A stretch of 64,000 nt of DNA from Parasalinivibrio latis. Lineage in GTDB: Bacteria > Pseudomonadota > Gammaproteobacteria > Enterobacterales > Vibrionaceae. Position numbers and translations under genes: made by a program. Under the pieces are notes generated by a model that saw nothing but the letters and a program-made list of their open reading frames with translations, ran no database searches and was not told where the DNA came from. Below, piece after piece: positions 35,388-44,226 of this stretch. The stretch covers positions 1,364,001-1,428,000 of the forward strand of contig NZ_CP098813.1 in assembly GCF_036825535.1 (NCBI RefSeq), read 5' to 3'. Position 1 is the stretch's first letter, and each line of letters opens with the position of its first letter.

Positions 35388-36278
35388 ATGTCGGACATAC
35401 CTCATTACTTCCTTTACGGCGAGGAATCTCGTACGAATGCACCGGATTACCTGCATATGGATCGTTTGGAATTTTCATTGCCCAAACATAACTGGGAAAT
35501 TCATCCGCACCGTCACGATAACCTTCACCAACTTTTAATCATCGAGAAGGGCAGTTTACTGGTTGAGATGAGGGATAAGTTCAGCGAAGAGTGCGAGGTC
35601 TGTGTGTTGTCTATTCCGCCACGGGAAGTACATGGTTTTGTCCACCAACCAGGAGTCAGGGGCTACATCCTGACCATTTCCCATCCGTTTTTGTTAAATC
35701 TATTTAGTGACAGCGAACGTGATGCATTCCCTGGACTGTTCAGGGAATCGCAAATTGTGCATTTTGATCCGGATGGGCGTGATGGAATTAAATTGCGCGA
35801 AAGCTTGACAGCATTATTGGATGAATACAAACAGGGAGGCGTAACCCAGACAGCAATAATTGGTGCTTATCTGAAAATAGTTTTTATGTTGATACACCGC
35901 TCTATGCCGGTACCCGAACAAGATACCGCGGAGCGTGACAGCCGGGTTACTGATTATGAGGCGTTTCTTGCCTTGTTGGAAAGCCACTACAGTGAACAAT
36001 GGAAAGTCAGCCAATATGCCAAAGCTCTAGGTATGACGACCGGCCGGCTTAACCGCCTGTGTGACAGTTATGCAGGGCAAAACGCTTTGCGGTTAATTCA
36101 TGAGCGCGTTTTGACTGAAGCTAAACGACATCTGTTATATACCCAGCTTTCAGCAAAAGAAATTAGTTATAAACTTGGATTTCATGACCCGGGATATTTC
36201 TCCCGATTTTTCAGCCGGCATTGTGGCGTGGCCCCTAAGCAGTTTCAGAAACAGCTCAGGGGACGGCGTGATGAATAG
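35388..36278 (+). CDS. AraC-family transcriptional regulator of the protocatechuate genes
   Basis: 296 residues. An N-terminal cupin (HPHRHDNLHQLLIIEKGSLLVEM, about 31-53) precedes a C-terminal double HTH (about 195-290), ending GFHDPGYFSRFFSRHCGVAPKQF. It resembles PobR/HpaA-like AraC regulators that answer to aromatic acids. It is divergent from galD-ligI, and its promoter shares the 140-bp gap with the lig operon, which it probably activates. A TTG at 35370, 7 bp after AAGGAG, is an alternative start. Confidence 0.87.
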   Translation: MSDIPHYFLYGEESRTNAPDYLHMDRLEFSLPKHNWEIHPHRHDNLHQLLIIEKGSLLVEMRDKFSEECEVCVLSIPPREVHGFVHQPGVRGYILTISHPFLLNLFSDSERDAFPGLFRESQIVHFDPDGRDGIKLRESLTALLDEYKQGGVTQTAIIGAYLKIVFMLIHRSMPVPEQDTAERDSRVTDYEAFLALLESHYSEQWKVSQYAKALGMTTGRLNRLCDSYAGQNALRLIHERVLTEAKRHLLYTQLSAKEISYKLGFHDPGYFSRFFSRHCGVAPKQFQKQLRGRRDE

Positions 36279-36280
36279 GG

Positions 36281-37168
36281 TTAGGCTGGCGATGTCAGTG
36301 TGGTCATGACCACTTCCTGATCACCGTTTGCAGTGAGCGTGATTTTCAGGCTTCCGAGTTCTTTGAATGACTGGATATGCGTGCCACCGCAAGGGATTTC
36401 GATGTCCTGCCCGCCGGCTTTACTTTGCCAGTAGCGGGAATCTGTCAGGGTGTCGCCTTTGCGCGCCATATTTACGTCTTCACCGGCTGTCAGCCATTCT
36501 TCCAGCAGCAAATTCACCTTCGTTTCGATATCAGCCAGGTCTGCCACCATATCTGCACTGTTCAGGCCACGCTTTCGCAGGGTTTTACCCAAGCGATAAC
36601 TGTCGATGCAGCGATCCGTTTCAACAAAACTGGTTTGTTCGGCATAGCTGTGGAAATCGTAATGACCGAGAGGGTCGATACGGGATGCCGCTTTGCGCCA
36701 GTAACCTTCATGCAGAACTTTATTCAGCGCGAGTGCAGTGAGGTGCGCGCCGCTATGGCCCCGGCTAAGTGCTTGTTGGTAATCCGCGTCAACCGACAGC
36801 GAAACAGTGTCTCCGGTTTTGATATCAAAGCCGGAATCTATCAGATGAACGACAACAAAGTGCCAGCCTTCTTCGTCACGTTTTACCGGGATGTCCTTGC
36901 CGACGTGCAGTGTTGAATCCGCAGTATTGAATGCACCGGTGAGGCAATCTTTTACATCTACCAGTTTCCCGTTGACAGTCAGGGTGCCGCGATCGGCAGG
37001 GTGATCCGGCCAGATATGGGATACCGGATGAAAAGGCGTCGCTTCGGTAATTACATAGATATCACCATCCAGTGCTGGCTGAACCAGTTGAACCATGCTG
37101 TCGAGTTGCCAAAGTGGATGAGTAAAGGTGACCTTTGTCGGCGTAACTGCTGCCATGTTGTTATCCAT
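36281..37168 (-). CDS. AlaX-like alanyl-tRNA editing protein
   Basis: 295 residues. The editing-domain metal ligands SRGHSGAHLT (HxxxH) and CGGTHI (CxxxH) are both present, as in AlaXp proteins that clear Ser or Gly mischarged to tRNA-Ala. It ends 2 bp from the araC stop on the opposite strand. The frame is open to 37252; MDNNMAAVT at 37168 is preferred because upstream residues have no family likeness, though no strong Shine-Dalgarno is seen. Confidence 0.85.
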   Translation of the reverse strand: MDNNMAAVTPTKVTFTHPLWQLDSMVQLVQPALDGDIYVITEATPFHPVSHIWPDHPADRGTLTVNGKLVDVKDCLTGAFNTADSTLHVGKDIPVKRDEEGWHFVVVHLIDSGFDIKTGDTVSLSVDADYQQALSRGHSGAHLTALALNKVLHEGYWRKAASRIDPLGHYDFHSYAEQTSFVETDRCIDSYRLGKTLRKRGLNSADMVADLADIETKVNLLLEEWLTAGEDVNMARKGDTLTDSRYWQSKAGGQDIEIPCGGTHIQSFKELGSLKITLTANGDQEVVMTTLTSPA

Positions 37169-37276
37169 ATCCGTTGCAGAATCAAAGGAGTGGATAATAG
37201 CAAATTTGGGGGAACGGAGCAGGAATGAAGATATTGTTCCCCATGGCGTCACACCGGCAAGTTACTACGAGTTTAG

Positions 37277-37807
37277 TTAACACCCGCTATCGACGATAGT
37301 TATCGTTGGAGATGTACCTGCTGCGGTATCATTCCACTTGTAATTAAAATAGCAGCTTGTGCTTTGAACTTGGGCAAGTGTGGGTTCGGCAATGCTTAGT
37401 TTTTGGGCCGGGGTAGCAATTACCTGATAAGTACCATCTACATGTATTCGATAACGCCATTCTCCAGTATTCAAACCAGCAGCTTTGAATATCTCCGGTG
37501 GCGTGTCATAACCTGCAGATACACTGCCTGTCGAAGTACTGGCAGCAGCCCAAGGCTGATAGTTATCCCCTTTGATACCTTCAATCGTTTGGGTGCCAGT
37601 TAACCCACGGGCTATGGTTGCAGCCTGATAGATAGTTGCGGCGGAATGCATTGCCCCCACTGCGCCTTTTAGGACTGCCTTATGTGCATCTGAACTAAAG
37701 TTTAAAAATTTAGGTGCGGCTGTGACAGCCAAAATTCCGAGGATAACAATGACCACCACCAGCTCAATTAATGTAAATCCTTTCTGAACACTCGCTTTCA
37801 TCTGCAT
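37277..37807 (-). CDS. Type IV prepilin-like protein, MSHA major pilin type
   Basis: 176 residues. The class III leader MQMKASVQKG is followed by FTLIELVVVIVILGILAVTAAPKFLNF: prepilin peptidase should cut after G10. A C-terminal pair of cysteines (SCYF and DSGC) would close a disulfide loop. The sequence after the N-helix (SSDAHKAVLKGAVGAMHSA) is MshA-like. GGAG lies 6 bp before the ATG. No other pilus gene is near, so it would depend on assembly genes elsewhere. Confidence 0.83.
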   Translation of the reverse strand: MQMKASVQKGFTLIELVVVIVILGILAVTAAPKFLNFSSDAHKAVLKGAVGAMHSAATIYQAATIARGLTGTQTIEGIKGDNYQPWAAASTSTGSVSAGYDTPPEIFKAAGLNTGEWRYRIHVDGTYQVIATPAQKLSIAEPTLAQVQSTSCYFNYKWNDTAAGTSPTITIVDSGC

Positions 37808-38020
37808 ACATCTCCATTGCATAGCTTAAGCGGAATATTATTTTTGGAAAATATAGCCACATATATTTTGTGTGTATATGTTTTGGTTTATGAATTAATC
37901 CAAAATATGACTCAGGTAATATTTAGGTAATTCTAATGTGCGTGTGTTTTTAGCGTGACAGGTGAATTTTTTGGCTGAGAACGTGGGAAAAGAAACAATA
38001 AAATGTCGTTTAACGTAAGG

Positions 38021-38052
38021 AAAAATGCGCCTGCTATATCTATAACAGGCGC
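38021..38052 (-). terminator. Terminator overlapping the BCCT stop codon
   Basis: GCGCCTG (38027-38033) pairs with CAGGCGC (38046-38052). The minus-strand transcript then runs into ATTTTT. The stem includes the last codons of the BCCT gene. Confidence 0.7.
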
Positions 38053-39611
38053 GGGATGTTATTAGGCACTGGCTTCACATAGCCTGTCGGCCTGTCGGCC
38101 TGTTGCCTGGCTCTGTCCATCTCAAGAACGGCTAAAGGGCCGGTTATCAATGTCGCGGCAATTAACATGGACACAGGAACTGCGGTGATTACGATAAATG
38201 ACTGGAGAGCGTCCAGACCGCCATCCCCGGCCAGCAGTAATACGCCAGCGACGATGCCCATCACCAGGGCCCAGAACAGCCGTTGTTTGCGACCCGGTTC
38301 GTTCTCTCCGCTTACTGCCATGGCAATGGAGTACGCCATGGAGTCGCCGGTGGTGGCAACAAAAGTGGTTGTCAGAACCAAAAATGCCGGGATAAGTACG
38401 CTGCTGAGCGGCAGTTGTTGCAGGCAGGCAAGCAAAACTGCTGGCAGGCCGGCATTTTCAAGTGGTGCAGAAATTACGCCGGGAGTTTGCAATTCAAGGA
38501 ATATCCCGGTGCCACCAAGCACCGTGAACCAGAAGTTAGTTGCAATCGGTGCACCGACAGCAACGGCGAAAATCAGCTCCCGGATACTTCGGCCCTGGGA
38601 AATCCGGGCGATAAAAATTCCCATCATTGGCGCAAATCCGATGAACCATCCCCAAAAAAACCATGTCCACCAGGCATTCCAACTTGAATCGGAAGAACCC
38701 AGGCTCATCTCGCCAAAGTTCGCCAGGTAGGTACCAAATGCCTCTCCAAAATGCGAGAAAATGAATGCAGTTGGCCCCAGCACCACAATGGCAGCCACCA
38801 GTGCCAGCGCGCCAATGACATTCATCTGGCTAAGCCACTGCAGTCCTTTATCCATGCCGGTAAAAGCAGAAAGGGAATAAATGAGCACTACTGAGGCAAG
38901 GATTGTCAGCTGGACTGTCATCGAATCGTCGACATAGCCAAGTAATTGCAAGCTGTAACTGAGCTGAGAAGCAAGGAAACCAATAGGGCCGATTGTGCCT
39001 GCGGCAACCGCAATAATTGAACATGCGTCGATTACTGAGCCGATCCAATGGTTTTCCAGCCGGTTACCTACCAGAGGGTAAAGCAGGGCACGAGGGCGAA
39101 GTTTTACGCCGCCATGATGGTGTGCATACATCAGCACGATGGTTGAAAGGGTGCCCAATACCGCCCAAGCAAGAAACCCCCAGTGCAGGAAGCTCTGGCT
39201 TAGTGCAGGGTTAACGGACTGTGTCCCGTTTAACGCGCTATCGAAGGCAGGTGGAGTGGTTATAAAGTGCTGGATTGGCTCAGCGGCTGACCAGAACACG
39301 CCACCGCCGGCCAGAAGTGTACACATGATCATGGCCAACCAGCGGAATGTGCTGATATCCGGTGTGTTCCGGTTCCCGAGTTTGAGTTTTCCGTAGCGGG
39401 ATACGGCAAGGCAAAGCGCGGTTGCTAAATTGAACACCAGCAGCCATTGCCAGAATGGCCCGAAAGTATTTGCTGATGCTGAGAATAGTGATTGGATGAG
39501 GGCCTTGAACCTATCAAGATCCAGCAAGGCTGCCAGTATAAAAGAAGTAATGAAACCGATGGTCAGGGTTGGAACAAGCTTGTCCCTTTTAAGGGGATAA
39601 TCAGAGGTCAT
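38040..39611 (-). CDS. BCCT-family betaine/choline/carnitine-type transporter
   Basis: 523 residues with 12 membrane helices and the BCCT signature WTWFFWGWFIGFAPMMGIFIARIS (about 315-338) together with GGVFWSAAEPIQHF. These carriers use Na+ or H+ to import quaternary ammonium compounds or related acids. It stands alone, far from the bet-cho operon. The ligand could be betaine, choline, carnitine, ectoine or DMSP. Confidence 0.9.
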   Translation of the reverse strand: MTSDYPLKRDKLVPTLTIGFITSFILAALLDLDRFKALIQSLFSASANTFGPFWQWLLVFNLATALCLAVSRYGKLKLGNRNTPDISTFRWLAMIMCTLLAGGGVFWSAAEPIQHFITTPPAFDSALNGTQSVNPALSQSFLHWGFLAWAVLGTLSTIVLMYAHHHGGVKLRPRALLYPLVGNRLENHWIGSVIDACSIIAVAAGTIGPIGFLASQLSYSLQLLGYVDDSMTVQLTILASVVLIYSLSAFTGMDKGLQWLSQMNVIGALALVAAIVVLGPTAFIFSHFGEAFGTYLANFGEMSLGSSDSSWNAWWTWFFWGWFIGFAPMMGIFIARISQGRSIRELIFAVAVGAPIATNFWFTVLGGTGIFLELQTPGVISAPLENAGLPAVLLACLQQLPLSSVLIPAFLVLTTTFVATTGDSMAYSIAMAVSGENEPGRKQRLFWALVMGIVAGVLLLAGDGGLDALQSFIVITAVPVSMLIAATLITGPLAVLEMDRARQQADRPTGYVKPVPNNIPRLL

Positions 39612-39827
39612 AAATATCTCACTGGATGCGTGAGGGGCGGCACTTTATCAGGGAGTTGGCGATAAGACCAGCAAGAAATTGGTTATAGTCGTAATCTTTT
39701 TTGCTTGATATATATACAGAGGTCAATTCATCAGTATGATTTCTATATATATTTCCTTTCATGTGTTTAGATGAAATCAAATTAATATTCTTTTTTGTCT
39801 GTACGAGTAATCCAGATGTTTATGATC

Positions 39828-39853
39828 AAAAAAAGCCCCGGGTGCCGGGGCTT
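39828..39853 (-). terminator. Rho-independent terminator of the YadA-anchor gene
   Basis: AAGCCCCGG and CCGGGGCTT pair around GTG. A run of seven T follows on the minus strand. It is 18 bp after the stop codon. Confidence 0.9.
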
Positions 39854-39870
39854 AGGCCGCTGATTGAGCC

Positions 39871-40659
39871 CTAAAACTTAAATTGTATTCCCATGCCCCC
39901 TGCAACTTCCGAACCGGATACTCGGCCAGATGTTTCGTAGTGGAAAGTGCCTGAGATACTTATTTTCTCATTAAGTCCATAAGCTCCGCCGAGTGCAATT
40001 GCTTCCTTGTTACCAGAAAATCCGATACCTGCGCCGATTGCAAATTCGCCCTCTGTGACATAAGGCCTCGCATTGGTTACCGCGTGGAGGCCGGCTCTGA
40101 TGCCATCCATATGTTCAGCCATTTCATCAAAGCGATAATTCATCTGCTTCTCCAAATCTGCAATTTTTTCAGCGTCACTACGCGGTGTGATACCAAAATT
40201 CGGGTCAACTGGCTCCGGGCGATCTGGTGTATTGCCATCTGGTGTTACGCCAAAATCTGGATCCGCTGGTTGAGGCTTCTCCGGTGTATCGTCCGGCGTT
40301 ATTCCAAAATCAGGGTCAGCAGGTTGAGGGCGCTCAGGTGTATAATTTGGCCCTTCGCGGTCAGGCACATTGCTGTCGGGCGTTACACCAAAGTCCGGGT
40401 CTGCAGGCTGAGGACGTTCAGGTGTATAGTTCGGTCCGTTGCGGTCAGGTACGTTGCTGTTCGGCTTAACGCCAAAATCCGGGTCAACAGGTTGCGGACG
40501 GTCCGGAGTATTGTCGGGCATTGGACGGTCAATTGGCTGTTCAATACCACTTCCTGGGAGTCCAGAGACGTTATTGTGTGGATTTACGTTAATGCTGTCT
40601 GCTAATGCATTTGCAGAAAAAACGCTTGCCAGGGAAAGTGCAATGATGGTCTTTTTCAT
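39871..40659 (-). CDS. Proline-rich repeat protein with YadA-like membrane anchor
   Basis: 262 residues. A signal peptide (MKKTIIALSLASVFSANALA) leads to a low-complexity zone of five repeats of TP[DE][RK]P[QE]P[VA]DP[DN]FG (about 51-159), then a short coiled coil (DAEKIADLEKQMNYRFDEMAEHM), then a C-terminal domain of about 75 residues like the YadA trimeric autotransporter anchor. It has no head domain, so the repeats would form a short extended stalk at the surface. Start at 40659 gives a clean signal peptide with GAGAG-like spacing upstream. Function unknown. Confidence 0.75.
   Translation of the reverse strand: MKKTIIALSLASVFSANALADSINVNPHNNVSGLPGSGIEQPIDRPMPDNTPDRPQPVDPDFGVKPNSNVPDRNGPNYTPERPQPADPDFGVTPDSNVPDREGPNYTPERPQPADPDFGITPDDTPEKPQPADPDFGVTPDGNTPDRPEPVDPNFGITPRSDAEKIADLEKQMNYRFDEMAEHMDGIRAGLHAVTNARPYVTEGEFAIGAGIGFSGNKEAIALGGAYGLNEKISISGTFHYETSGRVSGSEVAGGMGIQFKF
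40183..40509 (-). repeat. Tandem proline-rich coding repeats
   Basis: About five copies of a degenerate unit, in two lengths (about 16 and 29 codons), encode P-x-P-x-DP-DFG motifs in the YadA-anchor protein. The DNA repeats are imperfect, so copy number may vary between strains. Confidence 0.7.
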
Positions 40660-40848
40660 AAATTTGCTCTCTAATGTAAAGTTCAATCAGCTAAGAGCAT
40701 CCGTTCAAACAGAGTGTTGGTAACTCTCTGTGATTCCTTATCTTTTGACTGAAAGTCTACGGAGAAGAGAGGCAGTTATCTAAGCAGCAGGTGTTATGTC
40801 GGTAATAAGTAAGACTTATTACCGAGACAATTCGAATGGGCTTAGTGA

Positions 40849-41775
40849 TTATTTATTGTGAGATTGAAGGGTTGTGATCAGTACTCGCTTTAGCCACTGG
40901 GTAAAGTCGCTGTTGCGATCTTTTTGATGGTAGTAACTCACTATAGGATAGGAAGTAGGGACACAATCTACTTCAACATCCATCATTCTGAGCTTTGGAT
41001 AGTCGTCAATCGGGAATATGTGGAGGGTGGGGAAGTACATGTCAGTCTTCTGGACGACGCCTAATATGGCGGAAGGCAGTTCTGAGCTGAAGCCAATTTC
41101 GTAGTCCAGTTCGTGGTGTTCCATTACCGAAGCAGCTAAAGACTGGGCCTTGTTCCAGCCGGGGATCATCAATGAAGCGATCTCGTATCCTTCCAGATCA
41201 TGTGGTGTTACGACATTTGCATTCACCGGATGGTCTTTCCTGACTACCACCGTGGCCTGAATATCCATCAGTGCTTGTGACATCACCTCTTTGGGCACAT
41301 CTGGTAAATCATAGTTAATTCCGAAATCAATTTCTCCGTGGACAATGTCGTCTACCGTGTGCCTGTTCCAGTTGATAAGTTGCAAATTTATCCCAGGTGC
41401 CTGTTGTTTAATCGTTGTAACCAGATCTCCAGCTAATGTAGACAAAACCTGAGGAGCCAAAGCGATTCTTAATGAGCGTACAACGGTTGTTGGATCGAAC
41501 TCCGTGGAATCATTGAGTGCGCCGTGTAATCCATCCAGGTGTGGTTTAACTCTGGACAGCAAGTTATCTGCAAAAGGTGTCGCTTTTAGCCCGGTACGGG
41601 TTTTTATAAACAGCTCATCATTGAAGTGGTGACGGAGCTTTTTTAGTGATTGGCTAATTGCCGGTTGTGAAACGTAAAGCTTTTGAGAAGCTTTTCTCAT
41701 GTTGAGTTCCTGACACAGGACGATGAAGGTCCGGAGCAGGTTGAGATCGAGGCTAAAATACAAATCCTTGCGCAT
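40849..41775 (-). CDS. LysR-family transcriptional regulator
   Basis: 308 residues. The N-terminal HTH reads LDLNLLRTFIVLCQELNMRKASQKLYVSQPAISQSLKKLRHHFNDELF (about 9-56), followed by the LysR effector domain. The N-terminal helix pattern is nearest the LeuO/NodD subgroup. It lies between the YadA-anchor gene and hypB, with no evident target. An effector cannot be inferred. Confidence 0.88.
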   Translation of the reverse strand: MRKDLYFSLDLNLLRTFIVLCQELNMRKASQKLYVSQPAISQSLKKLRHHFNDELFIKTRTGLKATPFADNLLSRVKPHLDGLHGALNDSTEFDPTTVVRSLRIALAPQVLSTLAGDLVTTIKQQAPGINLQLINWNRHTVDDIVHGEIDFGINYDLPDVPKEVMSQALMDIQATVVVRKDHPVNANVVTPHDLEGYEIASLMIPGWNKAQSLAASVMEHHELDYEIGFSSELPSAILGVVQKTDMYFPTLHIFPIDDYPKLRMMDVEVDCVPTSYPIVSYYHQKDRNSDFTQWLKRVLITTLQSHNK

Positions 41776-42119
41776 TACATATCCGAGTCTGTGGGATTGA
41801 AGCCAGCATATCAGCCTTGCTGCACAGAAAAGATGGGTTTTCTCAAATATTCAATCCTGATATTGATATATACCTCAGAAGCAGAATTATGTGTGGCTTT
41901 TCTATAGCTGACGGAAATAATTTGTCGAGTAGGAATATTGTGTGACAAAATGTAACGAAGAATTAAGTCAGAAAAACCGGCTCACCATCAGACGGTTACT
42001 GGCTGGAAAGCTTCCATCTACAGGACAGTAGAAAATAGACCCGGAGTGTCTTGGGTAGCTGTCACACCCGAGTTAATGCATAGATGTGCTCGGGAAAACT
42101 GTAGTATTGGAGTTTTCAC
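41776..42119. other. 344-bp divergent intergenic region (lysR/hypB)
   Basis: Holds the promoters of lysR and hypBCDEA. A CCCGAG/CTCGGG stem (42067-42072 with 42089-42094) can form just upstream of the hypB ribosome-binding site GGAG. No clear FNR or NtrC site was seen. Confidence 0.4.
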
Positions 42120-42854
42120 ATGTGTAAAGATTGCGGCTGTTCTTTGCCAAATCATGACGGCCACCATGATCACCAGGGGTTGTTACAAAACCCTCAGCTG
42201 AATGACAAAAAGACCCTGAAAGTCATCCATAAAATCCTTGATAAAAACGATTTGGAAGCGGCCCATAACCGTGCACATTTTGAAGCCCAGGGTATAACTG
42301 CCTTTAACCTCATGAGCAGCCCCGGCAGTGGCAAGACTACCTTTTTAGAGCACCTCAAAGATCAAACATCCCTTCGCTATGCGGTGATAGAGGGTGATTT
42401 GGAAACCTCCCGAGATGCCGACCGCCTCAAGGCCAAAGGCATTGAGGCCTACCAAATCCAGACTGGCTCCGCCTGCCACCTTGATGCGTTTATGGTTCAC
42501 GGAGCACTTCATCATGTTGAGCTTGAAACACTGGATATCTGCTTTGTAGAAAACGTAGGTAACCTGGTTTGTCCTGCGAGCTATGATGTAGGCACACATA
42601 AAAACATCGTCCTGGTTTCTGTACCTGAAGGTGACGACAAAATTGAAAAATACCCGGTGATGTTCCGTCGTGCTGATTTGGTGTTGATTACCAAATGCGA
42701 CCTCTTACCTTATTTTGACTTCAGTATCGAAGCAGCGCGTGAGCAGGTTAAAAAGCTCAATCCGGATGCTCAGGTGATGGAAATTTCGGTCAAGCAGGCA
42801 GAATCGCTCAAGCCGGTTGTGGACTGGCTGGAAGCGAACCGGATTCAGGGGTAA
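42120..42854 (+). CDS. hypB: Hydrogenase nickel incorporation protein HypB
   Basis: 244 residues. The N-terminal CKDCGC motif and the short His-rich string HDGHHDH would bind nickel. A GTPase domain follows, with Walker A SSPGSGKTTF (about 62-71) and the metal-switch Cys in GSACHLDA. HypB drives GTP-dependent delivery of nickel to the hydrogenase large subunit with HypA. First gene of hypBCDEA, with GGAG before the ATG. Confidence 0.95.
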   Translation: MCKDCGCSLPNHDGHHDHQGLLQNPQLNDKKTLKVIHKILDKNDLEAAHNRAHFEAQGITAFNLMSSPGSGKTTFLEHLKDQTSLRYAVIEGDLETSRDADRLKAKGIEAYQIQTGSACHLDAFMVHGALHHVELETLDICFVENVGNLVCPASYDVGTHKNIVLVSVPEGDDKIEKYPVMFRRADLVLITKCDLLPYFDFSIEAAREQVKKLNPDAQVMEISVKQAESLKPVVDWLEANRIQG

Positions 42855-42859
42855 CGCCG

Positions 42860-43102
42860 ATGTGTCTCTCCGTTCCTTCCCGCATTGTCGAAATCCATGA
42901 TGAAGATCTCAGCGTTACTGTAGAGGCGCTTGGTGTTAAACGGCGTGTCAGCCGTCATCTGTATATGGATGAGCTTGAAATCGGGGATTACGTACTTATC
43001 CATATCGGCTTTGTCATGAACAAAATTGACAAAGCCGATGCAGAACAAAGCCTCGAACTGTACCGGGAAATTGCAGAAAAGCTGGAAGAAGGGCTGGTGT
43101 AA
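42860..43102 (+). CDS. hypC: Hydrogenase maturation chaperone HypC
   Basis: 80 residues starting MCLSVPSRI, with the essential Cys2. It carries the Fe(CN)2CO unit with HypD and brings it to the large subunit. It follows hypB by 5 bp and overlaps hypD by one base. Confidence 0.95.
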   Translation: MCLSVPSRIVEIHDEDLSVTVEALGVKRRVSRHLYMDELEIGDYVLIHIGFVMNKIDKADAEQSLELYREIAEKLEEGLV

Positions 43103-44226
43103 TGCTCGATCTGAAACAGCTTTATGAAGGCTTCCGAAACCCGGAAACCATCCGGCAACTGGCTGCTGAAATCGGTGATGAAGCGGCTAAGCTGGAAGAG
43201 CCGCTGAATATCATGGAAGTGTGTGGTGGGCATACCCATACCATCATGAAGTATGGGTTAAAACAGCTTTTGCCGGAAAACATCGACTTTATCCATGGCC
43301 CGGGTTGCCCGGTTTGCATCATGCCGAAAGAGCGCATTGACCATGCAGCCGCCTTGGCGAGTCAGCCCGATGTCATTCTGGTGACCCTTGGAGATATGAT
43401 CCGGGTACCTGGCTCCAAAGGCAGCCTGGCTCAATTTCGTGCCAAAGGGTGTGATATCCGCCCGCTTTATGATCCGCTTGATGCCCTTCAAATCGCCACA
43501 GACAACCCGGATAAAACCGTGGTTTTTTTTGCCATTGGCTTTGAGACATCAACCCCGATGACAGCAGTGTTGCTGCAACAAGCCGAAAGCAAGGGCATCG
43601 ATAATCTACTCTTTCACATTAACCACGTACTGGTGCCGCCCGCTGTTGATGCAGTAATGGCAGATCCGGCTGTTCGGGTAAATGCGTTTATTGGCCCATC
43701 CCATGTCAGTGTGATTCAGGGCGCCCGGGTTTACCGGCCCTTGGCTGAAAAATACCGTACGCCTGTTGTCGTGGCCGGGTTTGAGCCGGTTGATGTGATG
43801 GAGTCTGCCCTGCGTTTGGTTCGTCAGAAACTGAAAGGTGAACACCAGGTCGAAATCCAGTACAGCCGGGCTGTGACAGAAGACGGTAATGTCGGTGCTC
43901 AGCACATCGTGGATGCCTGCTTTGAAATCCGGCCTGAATTCCGCTGGCGGGGTCTTGGCCCAATTACCCATTCAGCGCTGAAACTGAGAGACAAATACCG
44001 GCACCGTGATGCAGAAATCCGTTTCGCACATTGCCTGCCGACAGAAGAAATCAACGATCACAAAGCCTGTCAGTGCGGAGATATTCTGCGCGGCCTGGCA
44101 AAACCGGCCGATTGCCGGGTATTCGGAAGGGGATGCACCCCTCAACGCCCTTTGGGTAGCTGTATGGTCAGCTCCGAAGGGGCATGCAATGCATACTATC
44201 GTTACCAAGGAGTCTCAGATGAGTGA
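43102..44226 (+). CDS. hypD: Hydrogenase maturation protein HypD
   Basis: 374 residues, with the expected motifs MEVCGGHTHTIMKYG, HGPGCPVCIMP and the C-terminal iron-sulfur cysteines (HKACQCGDILRG and FGRGCTPQRPLGSC). It assembles the Fe(CN)2CO unit. It overlaps hypE by 8 bp (ATGAGTGA). Confidence 0.95.
   Translation: MLDLKQLYEGFRNPETIRQLAAEIGDEAAKLEEPLNIMEVCGGHTHTIMKYGLKQLLPENIDFIHGPGCPVCIMPKERIDHAAALASQPDVILVTLGDMIRVPGSKGSLAQFRAKGCDIRPLYDPLDALQIATDNPDKTVVFFAIGFETSTPMTAVLLQQAESKGIDNLLFHINHVLVPPAVDAVMADPAVRVNAFIGPSHVSVIQGARVYRPLAEKYRTPVVVAGFEPVDVMESALRLVRQKLKGEHQVEIQYSRAVTEDGNVGAQHIVDACFEIRPEFRWRGLGPITHSALKLRDKYRHRDAEIRFAHCLPTEEINDHKACQCGDILRGLAKPADCRVFGRGCTPQRPLGSCMVSSEGACNAYYRYQGVSDE

Noticed and set aside
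34198..35478. Longer tautomerase beginning at 35478
   Set aside because: The extra 77 residues overlap the divergent araC gene and are unlike PrpF/GalD proteins.
40183..40509. CRISPR-like repeat array
   Set aside because: The repeats are in-frame coding repeats of a proline-rich protein, of uneven length, with no spacers.
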